Shown: positions 44,783-54,369, counted from the stretch's first letter. The stretch: 64,000 bases of DNA from Hydrogenophaga sp. (GCF_025699295.1 NZ_JAILWB010000005.1:124001-188000), one strand, 5' to 3'. The notes: a model not told the origin generated them from the sequence alone. Translations and numbers: made by a program.

Positions 44783-45325
44783 TCAGGCCGGGAACCGCGC
44801 CGCGGCCTCCTCCACCGGCATGCGCAGCCCGTTGGTGAGGTAGCTCACCGTGCGGTAGAAGCCCGCGAGCATCAGCAATTCGATGATGGCGTTCCCGGTG
44901 AAATGCTGTTGCAGCAGCGCCCACAGCCCGTCGTCGATGTCGCACCGCTCGTGCAGGGCATCGCACAGGCGCAGCAAGACCCGGTCCTCGTCCGACCAGC
45001 AGGCGTCCTCCGCGGAGCCCTTGACCGTGCTCCGGAGCTGCGCCTGGGTGAGGCCGGCGTGGCCGGCAAAGATGGCCGCGTGGACGCCCCACTCGTACTC
45101 GGACCCGCACAGGGCGGTGGTGCGGTGGATCACGATCTCACGCTGGCGCAGGCTCAGGTTGCCCTTGTCCAGCAGGCCGCCGGCGAAGAACTTCTGAAAC
45201 AGACGGGGATCGCGCGCCAGGGTCGTGAACAAGCGCAACGGCGGCTGGCCCTTCATCACACGGTCCAATGCCACCGAGACGTTGTCGTCGAACGGAGGAA
45301 GCGCGGGTTCGATACGTGCAGGCAT
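44783..45325 (-). CDS. Carboxymuconolactone decarboxylase/AhpD-like protein
   Basis: All-helical protein of 180 residues. The segment LSLRQREIVIHRTTALCGSE, then YEWGVHAAIFAGHAGLT (near 60-95) is the CMD family core with a single Cys and His, not the CxxC of AhpD peroxidase partners. A role in peroxide or aldehyde chemistry is only a guess. Divergent from the HxlR regulator gene, which probably controls it. Confidence 0.78.
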   Translation of the reverse strand: MPARIEPALPPFDDNVSVALDRVMKGQPPLRLFTTLARDPRLFQKFFAGGLLDKGNLSLRQREIVIHRTTALCGSEYEWGVHAAIFAGHAGLTQAQLRSTVKGSAEDACWSDEDRVLLRLCDALHERCDIDDGLWALLQQHFTGNAIIELLMLAGFYRTVSYLTNGLRMPVEEAAARFPA

Positions 45326-45365
45326 GTGTGCTCCTGTTTCACAGTTTGCGCGGATCGTAGTCTTG

Positions 45366-45386
45366 ATGCTGTATAAAGTAAAGCAT
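45366..45386. promoter_or_regulatory. Inverted repeat overlapping the HxlR start
   Basis: ATGCT and AGCAT enclose an AT-rich GTATAAAGTAA; the right arm overlaps the HxlR start codon. The placement between divergent genes suits autoregulation, but the arms are only five bases long. Confidence 0.35.
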
Positions 45387-45726
45387 GAAGATTCCACGAA
45401 CAGGCCAACCGGTCCGGGGCTCCACCACCGGCCGCCCGATCATGGTCGCGCTGGACCTGCTCGGCCGGCGCACGGCGTTGCGCGTGCTGTGGGAGCTCCG
45501 CGGGGAGCCACTGACCTTCAGGGCCTTGCAGGACGCCTGCGAGACCAACACCCGCTTGCTCAACACCCGCCTCACCGAGTTGCGGGAGGCCGACCTTGTC
45601 GCGCATGGCGAAGGGGGCTACCGGCTGACGGACGAGGGGCGGCGGCTCGCGAAAGCCCTCAAACCGCTCTCGGAATGGGCCGAACAATGGGGAAAGCGCC
45701 AGGCAGGCAAGCGCGCGCCCGAATGA
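45385..45726 (+). CDS. HxlR-family transcriptional regulator
   Basis: Winged-helix protein of 113 residues. The core is VLWELRGEPLTFRALQDACE, then TNTRLLNTRLTELREADLV with the wing GEGGYRLTDEGRRL. It lacks the N-terminal CPxE cysteine of thiol-sensing HxlR proteins, so another signal is likely. Divergent from the CMD-like gene. Confidence 0.82.
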   Translation: MKIPRTGQPVRGSTTGRPIMVALDLLGRRTALRVLWELRGEPLTFRALQDACETNTRLLNTRLTELREADLVAHGEGGYRLTDEGRRLAKALKPLSEWAEQWGKRQAGKRAPE

Positions 45727-45756
45727 AAAACCGCCGCAGGCCCCGCGATCAGGCGG
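45726..45756 (-). terminator. Possible terminator of the tag operon
   Basis: Read on the minus strand, CCGCC and GGCGG form a short stem followed by five T residues, overlapping the end of tag. It lies in the convergent gap with the HxlR gene. The stem is short. Confidence 0.35.
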
Positions 45757-46357
45757 GTGCCCTGAAAGCGGCCCGAGCCTGCCGCACGCTCTGTGAGACC
45801 ACACATCCCGGCGCATGGTCGTTCACCAGGCCCATTGCCTGCATGAACGCGTAGACCGTGGTCGGTCCGAGGAACTTCCAGCCCCGCTTCTTCAGGTCCC
45901 TGGCCAGCGCAAGGGCTTGCGGCGCGACGCCGTCCTGGCGCGGCAGGGCGGCCTCGGCCGGGTCCACTTCGAACCGCCAGAAGTAGGCGGCCAGCGATCC
46001 TTGCTCGGCCTGCAGCTGGACGGCGCAGCGCGCGTTGTGGATGACCGCCTCGATCTTTCCCCGGTGGCGAACGATGCCGTCGTCCTGCAGCAGCGCGGCC
46101 ACCTGCGGTTCGCCGAAATCCGCGATCCGATGGAAGTCGAAGCCGCAGAAGGCCCGCCGGAAATTGTCCCGTTTGTCGAGGATGGTCCGCCAGCTCAGAC
46201 CCGACTGGAAGCTCTCCAGGCAGAGCTTCTCGAACAGCCGCGTGTCATCGGCGACAGGAAAGCCCCACTCGTGGTCGTGGTACGCCTCGAACTGCGGGGC
46301 CGCGGCACACCAGCGGCAACGGGGCTGGCCGTCGCTCCCGGGCAGGGTCGTGCTCAT
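45749..46357 (-). CDS. tag: DNA-3-methyladenine glycosylase I
   Basis: DNA repair glycosylase of 202 residues. It shows the Tag signatures CRWCAAAPQFEAYHDHEWGF (near 14-33), SFQSGLSWRTILDKR (near 49-63) and the C-terminal DHAPGCV. The zinc-binding Cys/His set of Tag is present (CRWC near the start, DHAPGC at the end). It removes 3-methyladenine from alkylated DNA. The start overlaps the upstream YciI gene by ATGA. Confidence 0.9.
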   Translation of the reverse strand: MSTTLPGSDGQPRCRWCAAAPQFEAYHDHEWGFPVADDTRLFEKLCLESFQSGLSWRTILDKRDNFRRAFCGFDFHRIADFGEPQVAALLQDDGIVRHRGKIEAVIHNARCAVQLQAEQGSLAAYFWRFEVDPAEAALPRQDGVAPQALALARDLKKRGWKFLGPTTVYAFMQAMGLVNDHAPGCVVSQSVRQARAAFRAPA

Positions 46358-46668
46358 GCGGATGCCGCAGCCGCGTCGGCGCCGCGCTGCAGGGCGGCCA
46401 GGCCCTGCGCCATGCGCGACGGCGTCACCGCATGCACTTCGGCCGACACCACGCCGTGCACCACGAACGGGTCCTGCTCGATCCGGCGCTGGAGGCCGGC
46501 CTCGTCCACGTTGGCGGCGAGCACCACACCGCCCTGCGCGTTGCCGAGCGATCCCGTCATCAGGAACACGCCGTCGTCGAAACCTTTCTGGATCCACTGG
46601 TTGTGGTCGGCCATCCACTGGCCTGCCTGGGCACGGTGGGACCCGAACTTCAGGAAAACGATGAACAT
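46354..46668 (-). CDS. YciI-like protein
   Basis: Protein of 104 residues with the YCII fold (MFIVFLKFGSHRAQAGQWMA, then DHNQWIQKGFDDGVFLMTGS). GGGAGG lies seven bases before the ATG at 46668. A longer start at 46686, overlapping the TetR stop by ATGA, is also possible. Family members are small enzymes or binding proteins of unclear function. It is co-transcribed with tag and the TetR gene. Confidence 0.78.
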   Translation of the reverse strand: MFIVFLKFGSHRAQAGQWMADHNQWIQKGFDDGVFLMTGSLGNAQGGVVLAANVDEAGLQRRIEQDPFVVHGVVSAEVHAVTPSRMAQGLAALQRGADAAAASA

Positions 46669-46682
46669 GGGGCCTCCCGGGT

Positions 46683-47306
46683 TCATGAGCGATGGGCCTT
46701 GCGGACTTGCTTGCGCGCGGCGGCCGGCGCCGGCGCCAGCGACGAAAGCCACGCATCGATCAGCTCGACCTCGTGGCGGATGAAGGCCTCGTCGTGGAAG
46801 GCGTTGGCCAGCGAGGCAATGCCCTGGCTGCGGGACAGCAGGTGCATCGCCAGCGCATCCGCGTCGGCGTGCCGGCCCAGCGCCTCGAACTGCGCGCGCA
46901 ACCAGCCGCGGAACTGCCCGAAGATGTGGATCGCGTCGGCCCGGGCAGGGTGGTCGGACTTGGCCAGCTCCGCGCACAGCGTCCCGACCGGGCAGCCATG
47001 GCGCTGGATGTCCTCGCGGTTGCGGATCAGCATGTCCGCGAAGCAGCGCAGGCGGGCGAGCGGCGTGGGGGCATGGCCCGTCCACGCATCGAGCATGGCC
47101 TGGGTCCGTGCGGCGCGCAGCGCGATCACGTCCGCGAGGATGTCGTCCTTCGTCTTGAAGTGGTAATAGAAGTTGCCGCGCGAGATCGCGACCTGGTCGG
47201 CGATGTCGGCGAACGACGTCTTCTCGAAACCGCGCCGGTAAAAGAGCGCGTCGGCGGCCTCGACGATGCGCTCCCGTGTGCGGGGTTCGGCGGTGGCATG
47301 GGGCAT
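46683..47306 (-). CDS. TetR-family repressor
   Basis: Repressor of 207 residues. The helix-turn-helix is near 28-50 (FADIADQVAISRGNFYYHFK), followed by a TetR_C domain with GCPVGTLCAELAKSDHPARA, as in AcuR-like and related regulators that carry paired Cys. It heads the operon TetR-YciI-tag. A 39-base nested dyad lies 24 bases upstream of its start. Confidence 0.86.
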   Translation of the reverse strand: MPHATAEPRTRERIVEAADALFYRRGFEKTSFADIADQVAISRGNFYYHFKTKDDILADVIALRAARTQAMLDAWTGHAPTPLARLRCFADMLIRNREDIQRHGCPVGTLCAELAKSDHPARADAIHIFGQFRGWLRAQFEALGRHADADALAMHLLSRSQGIASLANAFHDEAFIRHEVELIDAWLSSLAPAPAAARKQVRKAHRS

Positions 47307-47329
47307 GGTGGGTGAGTCTCCGGAGCACC

Positions 47330-47368
47330 TAGGGCAAACGTCCTACGGATACTAGGACACTTGCCCTA
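47330..47368. promoter_or_regulatory. Nested perfect dyad, operator of the TetR operon
   Basis: Outer arms TAGGGCAA and TTGCCCTA (8 of 8) enclose inner arms GTCCTA and TAGGAC (6 of 6), with AC spacers on both sides and a seven-base centre. GGCAAACGTCCTA and TAGGACACTTGCC could also seat two repressor dimers. It lies between the divergently placed TetR start and the MarR stop. Confidence 0.75.
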
Positions 47369-47387
47369 TTGCGTCAAGCCGTCCCGG

Positions 47388-47897
47388 CTAGCGCCGCCCC
47401 GCCACGCGTCCGCTGCGGCGTTTCGGCAGATCCAGCGCCTGCAGGTTCTGCGCCGCGCGTTCGGCCAGGCGCGCGACCAGGCTGTCGAGCTGGGCGATCT
47501 CCCCGGGTGCGAGCACCGCAAGCAACTGCCGGTTGAGTTCGATCACCACCGGCAGGAATTCGGCGTACAGCGCGCGGCCTTCTTCGGTCAGCGACACGCG
47601 GGCCTGGCGGCGGTCGCTGGGGATGACGTCGCGCGCGATCAGCTTCTTGTCGAGCAGCGCGGTGACGATGCGCGAGGTGCGCGCGCGGTCCAGTTGCGCG
47701 AAGTCCGCCAGCTCGGACGACAGCACGGGGCCGTGCCGCGCGAGCATGACGATCAGGCGCCATTCGCGGCGCGAGACGCCATAACGCGCCTGGCACAGGC
47801 GGCCCACGGGAGCCACGGCCACCGCCTGCAGGCGCGTGAGGCGGTAGAGGAAGAGTTCGCTTGCCGCGTCCGGTGGCGCGGGCAGAGGTTCGGACAC
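47388..47897 (-). CDS. MarR-family regulator
   Basis: Regulator of 169 residues. The winged helix spans about 40-110 (GVSRREWRLIVMLARHGPVL, DRARTSRIVTALLDKKLIAR, DVIPSDRRQARVSLTEEG). It is divergent from a Bug receptor gene and probably represses it, possibly in response to an aromatic acid. Confidence 0.86.
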   Translation of the reverse strand: MSEPLPAPPDAASELFLYRLTRLQAVAVAPVGRLCQARYGVSRREWRLIVMLARHGPVLSSELADFAQLDRARTSRIVTALLDKKLIARDVIPSDRRQARVSLTEEGRALYAEFLPVVIELNRQLLAVLAPGEIAQLDSLVARLAERAAQNLQALDLPKRRSGRVAGRR

Positions 47898-47933
47898 GTC
47901 GTCGGCTCCACTGGGTGAATACCCTGAGGATAG

Positions 47934-47950
47934 TTGGTTTGGTCAATCAA
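47934..47950. promoter_or_regulatory. Candidate MarR operator
   Basis: TTGGTT and AATCAA (5 of 6 pairs) around five bases form a 17-base dyad in the gap between the divergent marR and Bug genes. Length and AT content suit a MarR dimer. Confidence 0.45.
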
Positions 47951-48002
47951 GCGGTCCGGGCATAGATTCGACGTTCACGCCCGCACAGCCCAGGAGACAT
48001 CC

Positions 48003-49001
48003 ATGCACACCACCCTCTTTTCATCGCCCACCTCCCGTGTCGCAGGCACGGCCCTGCTGGCCCTGGTGGCGGCCGTCGCCGCGCCACAGGCCCTGGCCCA
48101 GACCTGGCCGAGCAAGCCGGTCACGCTGGTGGTGGGCACGCCACCGGGCGGTTCGGTCGACGTCTACGGCCGCGCCCTGGCGGATCAGCTCGCCAAGCTC
48201 ACCGGTGGCACCTTCATCGTGGAGAACAAGGCCGGCGCCAACGGCAACCTCAGTGCCGAATACGTGCACGGCGCGGCGCCCGACGGCCACACGCTGTGGA
48301 TCAGCACGCAGGCCATGTTCACCATCAACCCGTCGGTCTATCCCCAGCTGCGCTGGAAGCAATCGGACTTCACGCCCATCGCCAAGGGCATCGAGAGCCC
48401 GCTGGTGCTGGTGACGCACCCGTCGGTGCCGGCGAAGACGCTGCCCGAACTGGCGAAGTGGGCGGCGGCCAACCCGGGCAAGGCGGCGTATGCCTCGTTC
48501 AGCCCGGGCACGCCGTCGCACTTCCTCGGCTTCCAGTTCAACGAACGCATGAAGCTGGACATGGTGCACGTCCCGTACAAGGGCAGCGCGCCGCAGATCG
48601 CGGACCTGCTGGGTGGCCAGGTGCCGCTGGGCTTCACGCAGCTGCAGGCGGCGCTGCCGCAGGTGAAGGCCGGCAAGCTCAACGCCATTGCCGTCACCTC
48701 GAAGGAGCGCACGAAGTTCATGCCCGATGTGCCGACGCTGGCCGAGCTGGGCCACCCGGACCTGAGCTCCACCATCTGGTTTGGCCTGGTGGCGCCGTCT
48801 GCCACGCCCAAGGCGGTGCTGGACCAGATTCGGGCCGCCACGGTGAAGGCCCAGGCCAGCGCCGAACTCAAGGCCAAACTGGAGCCGCAGGGCTTTGACG
48901 TGCCGCAGGAAAACGGCGACGCGTTCGCCGCCACCATCGCCGCGGAGACCGCGCGCTGGGCGCAGGTCGTCAAGGCCACAGGTTTCCGCGCCAATCAATG
49001 A
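48003..49001 (+). CDS. Bug-type tripartite tricarboxylate transporter receptor
   Basis: Periplasmic receptor of 332 residues with a signal peptide (LLALVAAVAAPQALAQ cut). The TctC pattern is WPSKPVTLVVGTPPGGSVDV, then VENKAGANGN and the later VPYKGSAPQIADLLGGQV. CAGGAG precedes the ATG. Burkholderiales have many such orphan receptors, with membrane components elsewhere. It overlaps the DUF3237 gene by ATGA, so the two share an operon. Confidence 0.88.
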   Translation: MHTTLFSSPTSRVAGTALLALVAAVAAPQALAQTWPSKPVTLVVGTPPGGSVDVYGRALADQLAKLTGGTFIVENKAGANGNLSAEYVHGAAPDGHTLWISTQAMFTINPSVYPQLRWKQSDFTPIAKGIESPLVLVTHPSVPAKTLPELAKWAAANPGKAAYASFSPGTPSHFLGFQFNERMKLDMVHVPYKGSAPQIADLLGGQVPLGFTQLQAALPQVKAGKLNAIAVTSKERTKFMPDVPTLAELGHPDLSSTIWFGLVAPSATPKAVLDQIRAATVKAQASAELKAKLEPQGFDVPQENGDAFAATIAAETARWAQVVKATGFRANQ

Positions 49002-49492
49002 GCGTGACCGCCCACCCCCGCGGCATGTCCCACCCCGCCCCACCGCCGCTGGCGTTCTTCGCAACGCTGAAGGTGCAGGTCGCGCCGGCCCACGAAGTCG
49101 GGCAGACGCCCGCGGGCAACCGCAGGATCATCGCCATCCTGGGCGGTGACGCACGCGGCGACGGCTGGACCGCGCGCGTGCTGCCCGGCGGCGCCGACTT
49201 CCAGGCCATCGTGACGCCGACGCTGGCCCAGCTGGATGCGCGCTATGTGCTGGAGACCGACGCGGGCGAGCTGATCTACGTGCACAACCGCGCGATCCGC
49301 TCGGCCTCGGCCGAGACCACGGCCCGGCTGATCCGTGGCGAGCCGGTGGACCCGGCCGAGGTCTACTTCCGTTGCGCGCCCACCTTCGAGACGGCCGCCC
49401 CGTCGCTGGCCTGGATCAACGAACGCCTGTTCGTGGGCGTGGGCGTGCGCCGGCCCGATTGGGTCGAGATCGACTGCTTCACGGTGCTCTGA
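48998..49492 (+). CDS. DUF3237 family protein
   Basis: Beta-barrel-type protein of 164 residues with the DUF3237 pattern (GNRRIIAILGGDARGDGWTA, then RVLPGGADFQ, and YFRCAPTFETAAPSLAWINE). Relatives are linked to aromatic-compound breakdown but lack a defined activity. The ATG overlaps the Bug receptor stop; a second ATG at 49025 (MSHPAPP) is possible. Confidence 0.78.
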   Translation: MSVTAHPRGMSHPAPPPLAFFATLKVQVAPAHEVGQTPAGNRRIIAILGGDARGDGWTARVLPGGADFQAIVTPTLAQLDARYVLETDAGELIYVHNRAIRSASAETTARLIRGEPVDPAEVYFRCAPTFETAAPSLAWINERLFVGVGVRRPDWVEIDCFTVL

Positions 49493-49529
49493 GCAGCGCG
49501 CAGCCAGGTGGCGCCCGATGGCGCGGGAA

Positions 49530-49919
49530 TCACACTGACGCGCCCGGCGGGGGCTGGGGAGTGAGCTGCGCGGGGTCGTAGAAGAACTGTTCGGCCACGA
49601 TCCGGTCACCCTCCCATTGCTGCCAGGCGATCTCCTCCATCTCGGTGACCGAATCGTCCTGCCAGACGAAGCGAAAAACCCAGCGGATCACGACGTGGTC
49701 GCCATTGACGAGCACCGGGCGCACGCAGCGCGAGTGAATGGACACCGCGCGCGCCATCACCTTGCGCTCGTTCGCCAGCAGCTGGTCGCGGCCCACACGC
49801 GGCGCGCCCTGGTTTTCCTGCATGCTGGCCTGCGGCGCGTAGAAGGCTTCGATGGCCTCGTCGTGCGCGTTGCGCTCCACCATGGCGATGAAGCGTTCAA
49901 GGGTGTGGGTGCTGGGCAC
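49530..49919 (-). CDS. NTF2-like/SnoaL-like protein
   Basis: Protein of 129 residues with the NTF2-like pattern (ERFIAMVERNAHDEAIEAFY, then APQASMQENQGAPRVGRDQL). I chose GTG at 49919 because AAGGAGG lies directly upstream; the next ATG would remove the first helix. The gene overlaps the end of the upstream monooxygenase by 23 bases, so translation is probably coupled. It may be a hydrolase or isomerase acting on the monooxygenase product. Confidence 0.75.
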   Translation of the reverse strand: MPSTHTLERFIAMVERNAHDEAIEAFYAPQASMQENQGAPRVGRDQLLANERKVMARAVSIHSRCVRPVLVNGDHVVIRWVFRFVWQDDSVTEMEEIAWQQWEGDRIVAEQFFYDPAQLTPQPPPGASV

Positions 49920-51141
49920 GGTGGCCTCCTTGTGCGGGTTGCGCCGAGATGCGTTCGGCCACGTCCTGCGCCTGTCCGGCAATCGAGCGCAACAGGCCGC
50001 CGGGCTCGCGCACGTCGAAGCCCACGAAGTGCAGACCCTGCAGCGCGCCCTGAGGGCTGACCTCGCCGGGCATGCCTCGTGTGTCCAGGGCCAGCCGCGT
50101 ATAGGGAAAGAGCTCGTCCAGCGCGGCGTCGTACCCGGTGGCCAGCAGCACGGTGTCGAACGGGTGCTCGCTGCCATCGGTGAAGCGCACGCTGCCAGCG
50201 CTGAGGGACTGGATACCGGGGTAGACCTGGATCTCGCCGTTCCTGATGCGCGCGATGGTGCCGACGTCGATCATCGGCGTCCTGCCCTCCTCGCGCAGCT
50301 GGCGCAGCGGCGAGACCTGCGCGGTGTGCAGGCCGTAGCGGCTGAGGTCGCCCACAGTGAGGTCGCGAAACAGCGCCGCCAGCGCGTCCCCCAGGGCCGT
50401 GGGCAGCCGGGCCAGCATGAGGCTGGAGAGCTGCGTCGGGCGGCCCAGCACATCGCGGCGCACGATGTTCACCGGTGAACGCACCGACAGCGCGGTGCGC
50501 ACGCCGTGCTCGGTCAGGTCCAGCGCGATCTCTGCACCGGTGTTGCCGATGCCGACCACCAGCACGCGCTGGCCGGCAAAGGGCTGCGCGTTGCGGTAGC
50601 TGCGGCTGTGCAGGATGCGCCCCTCGAACGCGTCCTGTCCCGGCAGTTGCGGCGCGCGCGGGCGGCGGTTGGCGCCGGTGGCCACCACCACGTGGTTGGC
50701 CGAGATCTGGCGCCCATCGCTGAGCGCCACCTGCCAGGGCGCGCCGTGACCCCGCTGCCGGGGTTCGATGGCCAGCACCTGCACGCCCAGCTCGGGTTCG
50801 ATACCGAAGCGGCGCGCGTAGGCGTCGAGGTAGTCCACCACCCCCTGGCGCGGCACGTAGCGCGGCGCGCTGGCCGGGAACGCCATGCCGGGCAGCGCGG
50901 AATGGGTCTTGACGGTGTGCAGGTGCAGGCGCTCGTAGTGGTGGCGCCAGGACGGGACCAGTTCCCGCGCCTGCTCCAGCACCAGCGGGCAGTGCCCGCG
51001 CTGCACCAGGCAGGCCGCCACCGCCAGGCCGGCCGGGCCGGCGCCGATGACGATGATGTCGGCCTCGGTCTCGGGGTCAAGCGGCGCATGGTTGGAACCG
51101 CGAAACGGCTCGGGCTGAAAGTCGGGCGTGTCGGGATCCAT
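49897..51141 (-). CDS. Flavin-containing monooxygenase-like FAD/NAD(P)H oxidoreductase
   Basis: Protein of 414 residues with two dinucleotide folds: GAGPAG at 33-38 for FAD and VVGIGNTGAEIA near 190 for NADPH. The ATGYD motif near 345 is typical of FMO/YUCCA-like and Baeyer-Villiger-like enzymes. A longer start is possible. It is followed by the NTF2-like gene and preceded by an ECF operon on the same strand, from which it is separated by 85 bases. Confidence 0.82.
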   Translation of the reverse strand: MDPDTPDFQPEPFRGSNHAPLDPETEADIIVIGAGPAGLAVAACLVQRGHCPLVLEQARELVPSWRHHYERLHLHTVKTHSALPGMAFPASAPRYVPRQGVVDYLDAYARRFGIEPELGVQVLAIEPRQRGHGAPWQVALSDGRQISANHVVVATGANRRPRAPQLPGQDAFEGRILHSRSYRNAQPFAGQRVLVVGIGNTGAEIALDLTEHGVRTALSVRSPVNIVRRDVLGRPTQLSSLMLARLPTALGDALAALFRDLTVGDLSRYGLHTAQVSPLRQLREEGRTPMIDVGTIARIRNGEIQVYPGIQSLSAGSVRFTDGSEHPFDTVLLATGYDAALDELFPYTRLALDTRGMPGEVSPQGALQGLHFVGFDVREPGGLLRSIAGQAQDVAERISAQPAQGGHRAQHPHP

Positions 51142-51226
51142 GGCTGCATGTGGTGTCTGCACGCCAGTGTCGGAGGCGCGCGCCCGGGGCGCCATGGGGC
51201 TAACACCCGGAGACAGTGCCGCCGTT

Positions 51227-52495
<1,269 letters not shown>

Positions 52496-52505
52496 GGGCC
52501 GGAAT

Positions 52506-52916
52506 TTACATCTGAGCCGGAGCGGCGCTCACGTCCATCCAGAACACCTCCCACTGGTGGCCATCGAGGTCGGCGAAACCATGCTGGTACATGAAGCCGT
52601 GGTCCTGCGGTGCGTTGGGCGTGGTGGCGCCGGCGGCCACGGCCTTGGCCACCAGCTCGTCGACCTCGGCACGGCTGTCGCACGAGAGCGCGATCAGCAC
52701 CTCGGTCGCCTTCCTCGCGTCGGAGATCGGCAGCCTGGTGAAGCCCTGGAAGAAGGGCTCGACCAGCAGCATGGCGTAGATGTTGTCCGCAATCTCCAGG
52801 CAGGCCCCCTGCTCGTTGGTGAACTGCTGGTTGAAGCGCAGGCCCAGGGCCTTGAAAAAGGCCTGCGAACGGGCCATGTCCTTGATGGGCAGGTTGACGA
52901 AGATCTGGCGCAGCAT
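52506..52916 (-). CDS. VOC-family (glyoxalase-like) protein
   Basis: Protein of 136 residues in the vicinal-oxygen-chelate fold (IFVNLPIKDMARSQAFFKAL, and MYQHGFADLDGHQWEVFWMD). GGAG lies six to ten bases before the ATG. Family members bind metal or small molecules; the function within ECF42 operons is not established. Confidence 0.82.
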   Translation of the reverse strand: MLRQIFVNLPIKDMARSQAFFKALGLRFNQQFTNEQGACLEIADNIYAMLLVEPFFQGFTRLPISDARKATEVLIALSCDSRAEVDELVAKAVAAGATTPNAPQDHGFMYQHGFADLDGHQWEVFWMDVSAAPAQM

Positions 52917-52939
52917 GGTGGTTTCTCCTTGGTCGGGGG

Positions 52940-53386
52940 TCAGCGTTTCGTGCCTTCGCACAGGGCCTTGAGGCTTTCCAGGGCGAGGGGCCAGGTCCTG
53001 GCCATCATCTCCTCGTAGTCGCCGAACACGTCGGTGTCCACGCGCAGGCGGGTGCCACCGCCTTCATCGCTGAAGCTGTAGTTCTCGTGGCAGGGCGCCC
53101 AGGCGCGCACCGCTTCGCTGGTGGTGTCTTCCTTGCCGTTCTCGATGAAGCCCAGGTGGCGGATGGACACGAATTCGGCCGGCCGGTGCTCGGCGATCTC
53201 GGACACCATGCCGTTGCCCGCCGGGTCCAGGAAGCGGATCGCCTGGCCCTGGTCCCACGATCCCTCGAACCGCGAGCCTTCGCAGAAGGTGCTGGTCCAT
53301 TGTTCGTAGGTGGGCGACTGCAGCATGGTGGTCCACACCCGCTCGCGCGGGGCCTGGATCAGGATCTCGAAGTGTTGCGTTTTCAT
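52940..53386 (-). CDS. SRPBCC/AHSA1-type protein
   Basis: Protein of 148 residues with the START-like pattern (MKTQHFEILIQAPRERVWTT, and TWPLALESLKALCEGTKR at the end). GAGGAGCC lies before the ATG at 53386. It belongs to the ECF42 operon and probably binds a hydrophobic ligand. Confidence 0.8.
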   Translation of the reverse strand: MKTQHFEILIQAPRERVWTTMLQSPTYEQWTSTFCEGSRFEGSWDQGQAIRFLDPAGNGMVSEIAEHRPAEFVSIRHLGFIENGKEDTTSEAVRAWAPCHENYSFSDEGGGTRLRVDTDVFGDYEEMMARTWPLALESLKALCEGTKR

Positions 53387-53397
53387 GGTGGCTCCTC

Positions 53398-53829
53398 TCA
53401 GCGCTTCTGCCCCTGCATGGCGTCGAGCTTCCTGAAGTCCTCCAGCGGCTGGCTGGGCGGAAAGTCGTCCATCTCGTAGAGCTGGCGCAGCTCGATCACG
53501 GCGTCCTTGCCCTTGCCCGCCGGGTTGGGAAAGCGCCGGCTCCACTCCAGCGCCTCCTCGCGCGAGCGCACCTGGATCAGGGTGTAGCCGGCGATGAGTT
53601 CCTTGGCCTCGGCGAACGGGCCGTCAACGACGCGGCGGCTGCCGTCGGCACCGTAGTGCACGCGCCAGCCCTTGCGGCTGGGGTGCAGGCCCGAGCCATC
53701 GAGCAGCACGCCGGCCTGGGCGAGTTCCTCGTGGTAGCGGACCATCTCCGCCATCAGTTCCTCATCGGGCGCGGGACTGGTCTCGGCCTCGAATTCGTCG
53801 CAGGACTTGACGATGATCATGAATCGCAT
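53398..53829 (-). CDS. DGPF/YCII-domain protein
   Basis: Protein of 143 residues. The DGPF motif is in RRVVDGPFAEAKELIAGYTL near 65-84. These proteins are the hallmark partners of ECF42 sigma factors. Their biochemical role is unknown. Confidence 0.86.
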   Translation of the reverse strand: MRFMIIVKSCDEFEAETSPAPDEELMAEMVRYHEELAQAGVLLDGSGLHPSRKGWRVHYGADGSRRVVDGPFAEAKELIAGYTLIQVRSREEALEWSRRFPNPAGKGKDAVIELRQLYEMDDFPPSQPLEDFRKLDAMQGQKR

Positions 53830-53851
53830 GGGGTGCTCCTTGTCTGGGGGT

Positions 53852-54334
53852 TCAGGGGTGGTCGAAGGCGTGCTGCAGGGCGGCGATGTCGAGCCGGCCC
53901 ATGGCCAGCAGCGCCAGCGTGACGCTCTGGCGGCGCGCGGCGTCGGGGTGCTGCAGCATCAGCATGACCTGTTCGGGCACGATCTGCCACGACAGGCCGT
54001 AGCGGTCCTTCAGCCAGCCGCAGCGTTCCTGCTCGGGCACGGCCGAGAGCCGCTTCCAGTAGTGGTCCACCTCATCCTGCGTCTTGCAGCGCACCACGAA
54101 GGAAATGGCGGGGGAGAACTGGAAATGCGGGCCGCCGTTGAGCGCGGTGTGGTGCTGTCCGTCGAGCTCGAAGTCGATCGTGAGCACCGTGCCCTCGGGC
54201 AGTTGCGCGCCGGGGCCGTAGCGGGTGATCGCGCCGATGCGCGAGTTCGGGAACACCGACACGTAGAACCGGACGGCTTCCTCGGCCTGGTGGTCGAACC
54301 ACAGGCAGGGCTGGATGCGGGGTGCTGTCGTCAT
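53852..54334 (-). CDS. PhnB-like VOC-family protein
   Basis: Protein of 160 residues of the PhnB/3-demethylubiquinone-methyltransferase-like VOC type (IQPCLWFDHQAEEAVRFYVS, YWKRLSAVPEQERCGWLKDR, YGLSWQIVP). It is the first gene after the candidate ECF42 promoter. AGGAG lies before the ATG. Confidence 0.83.
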   Translation of the reverse strand: MTTAPRIQPCLWFDHQAEEAVRFYVSVFPNSRIGAITRYGPGAQLPEGTVLTIDFELDGQHHTALNGGPHFQFSPAISFVVRCKTQDEVDHYWKRLSAVPEQERCGWLKDRYGLSWQIVPEQVMLMLQHPDAARRQSVTLALLAMGRLDIAALQHAFDHP

Positions 54335-54369
54335 GGAAAACTCCTGTTGAAGAGGGCTTCAACCGGTAT

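Noticed and set aside
44783-45325. AhpD alkylhydroperoxidase
   Set aside because: The CxxC motif needed for peroxidase-linked activity is absent; only one Cys lies in the core, so a general CMD-like call is safer.
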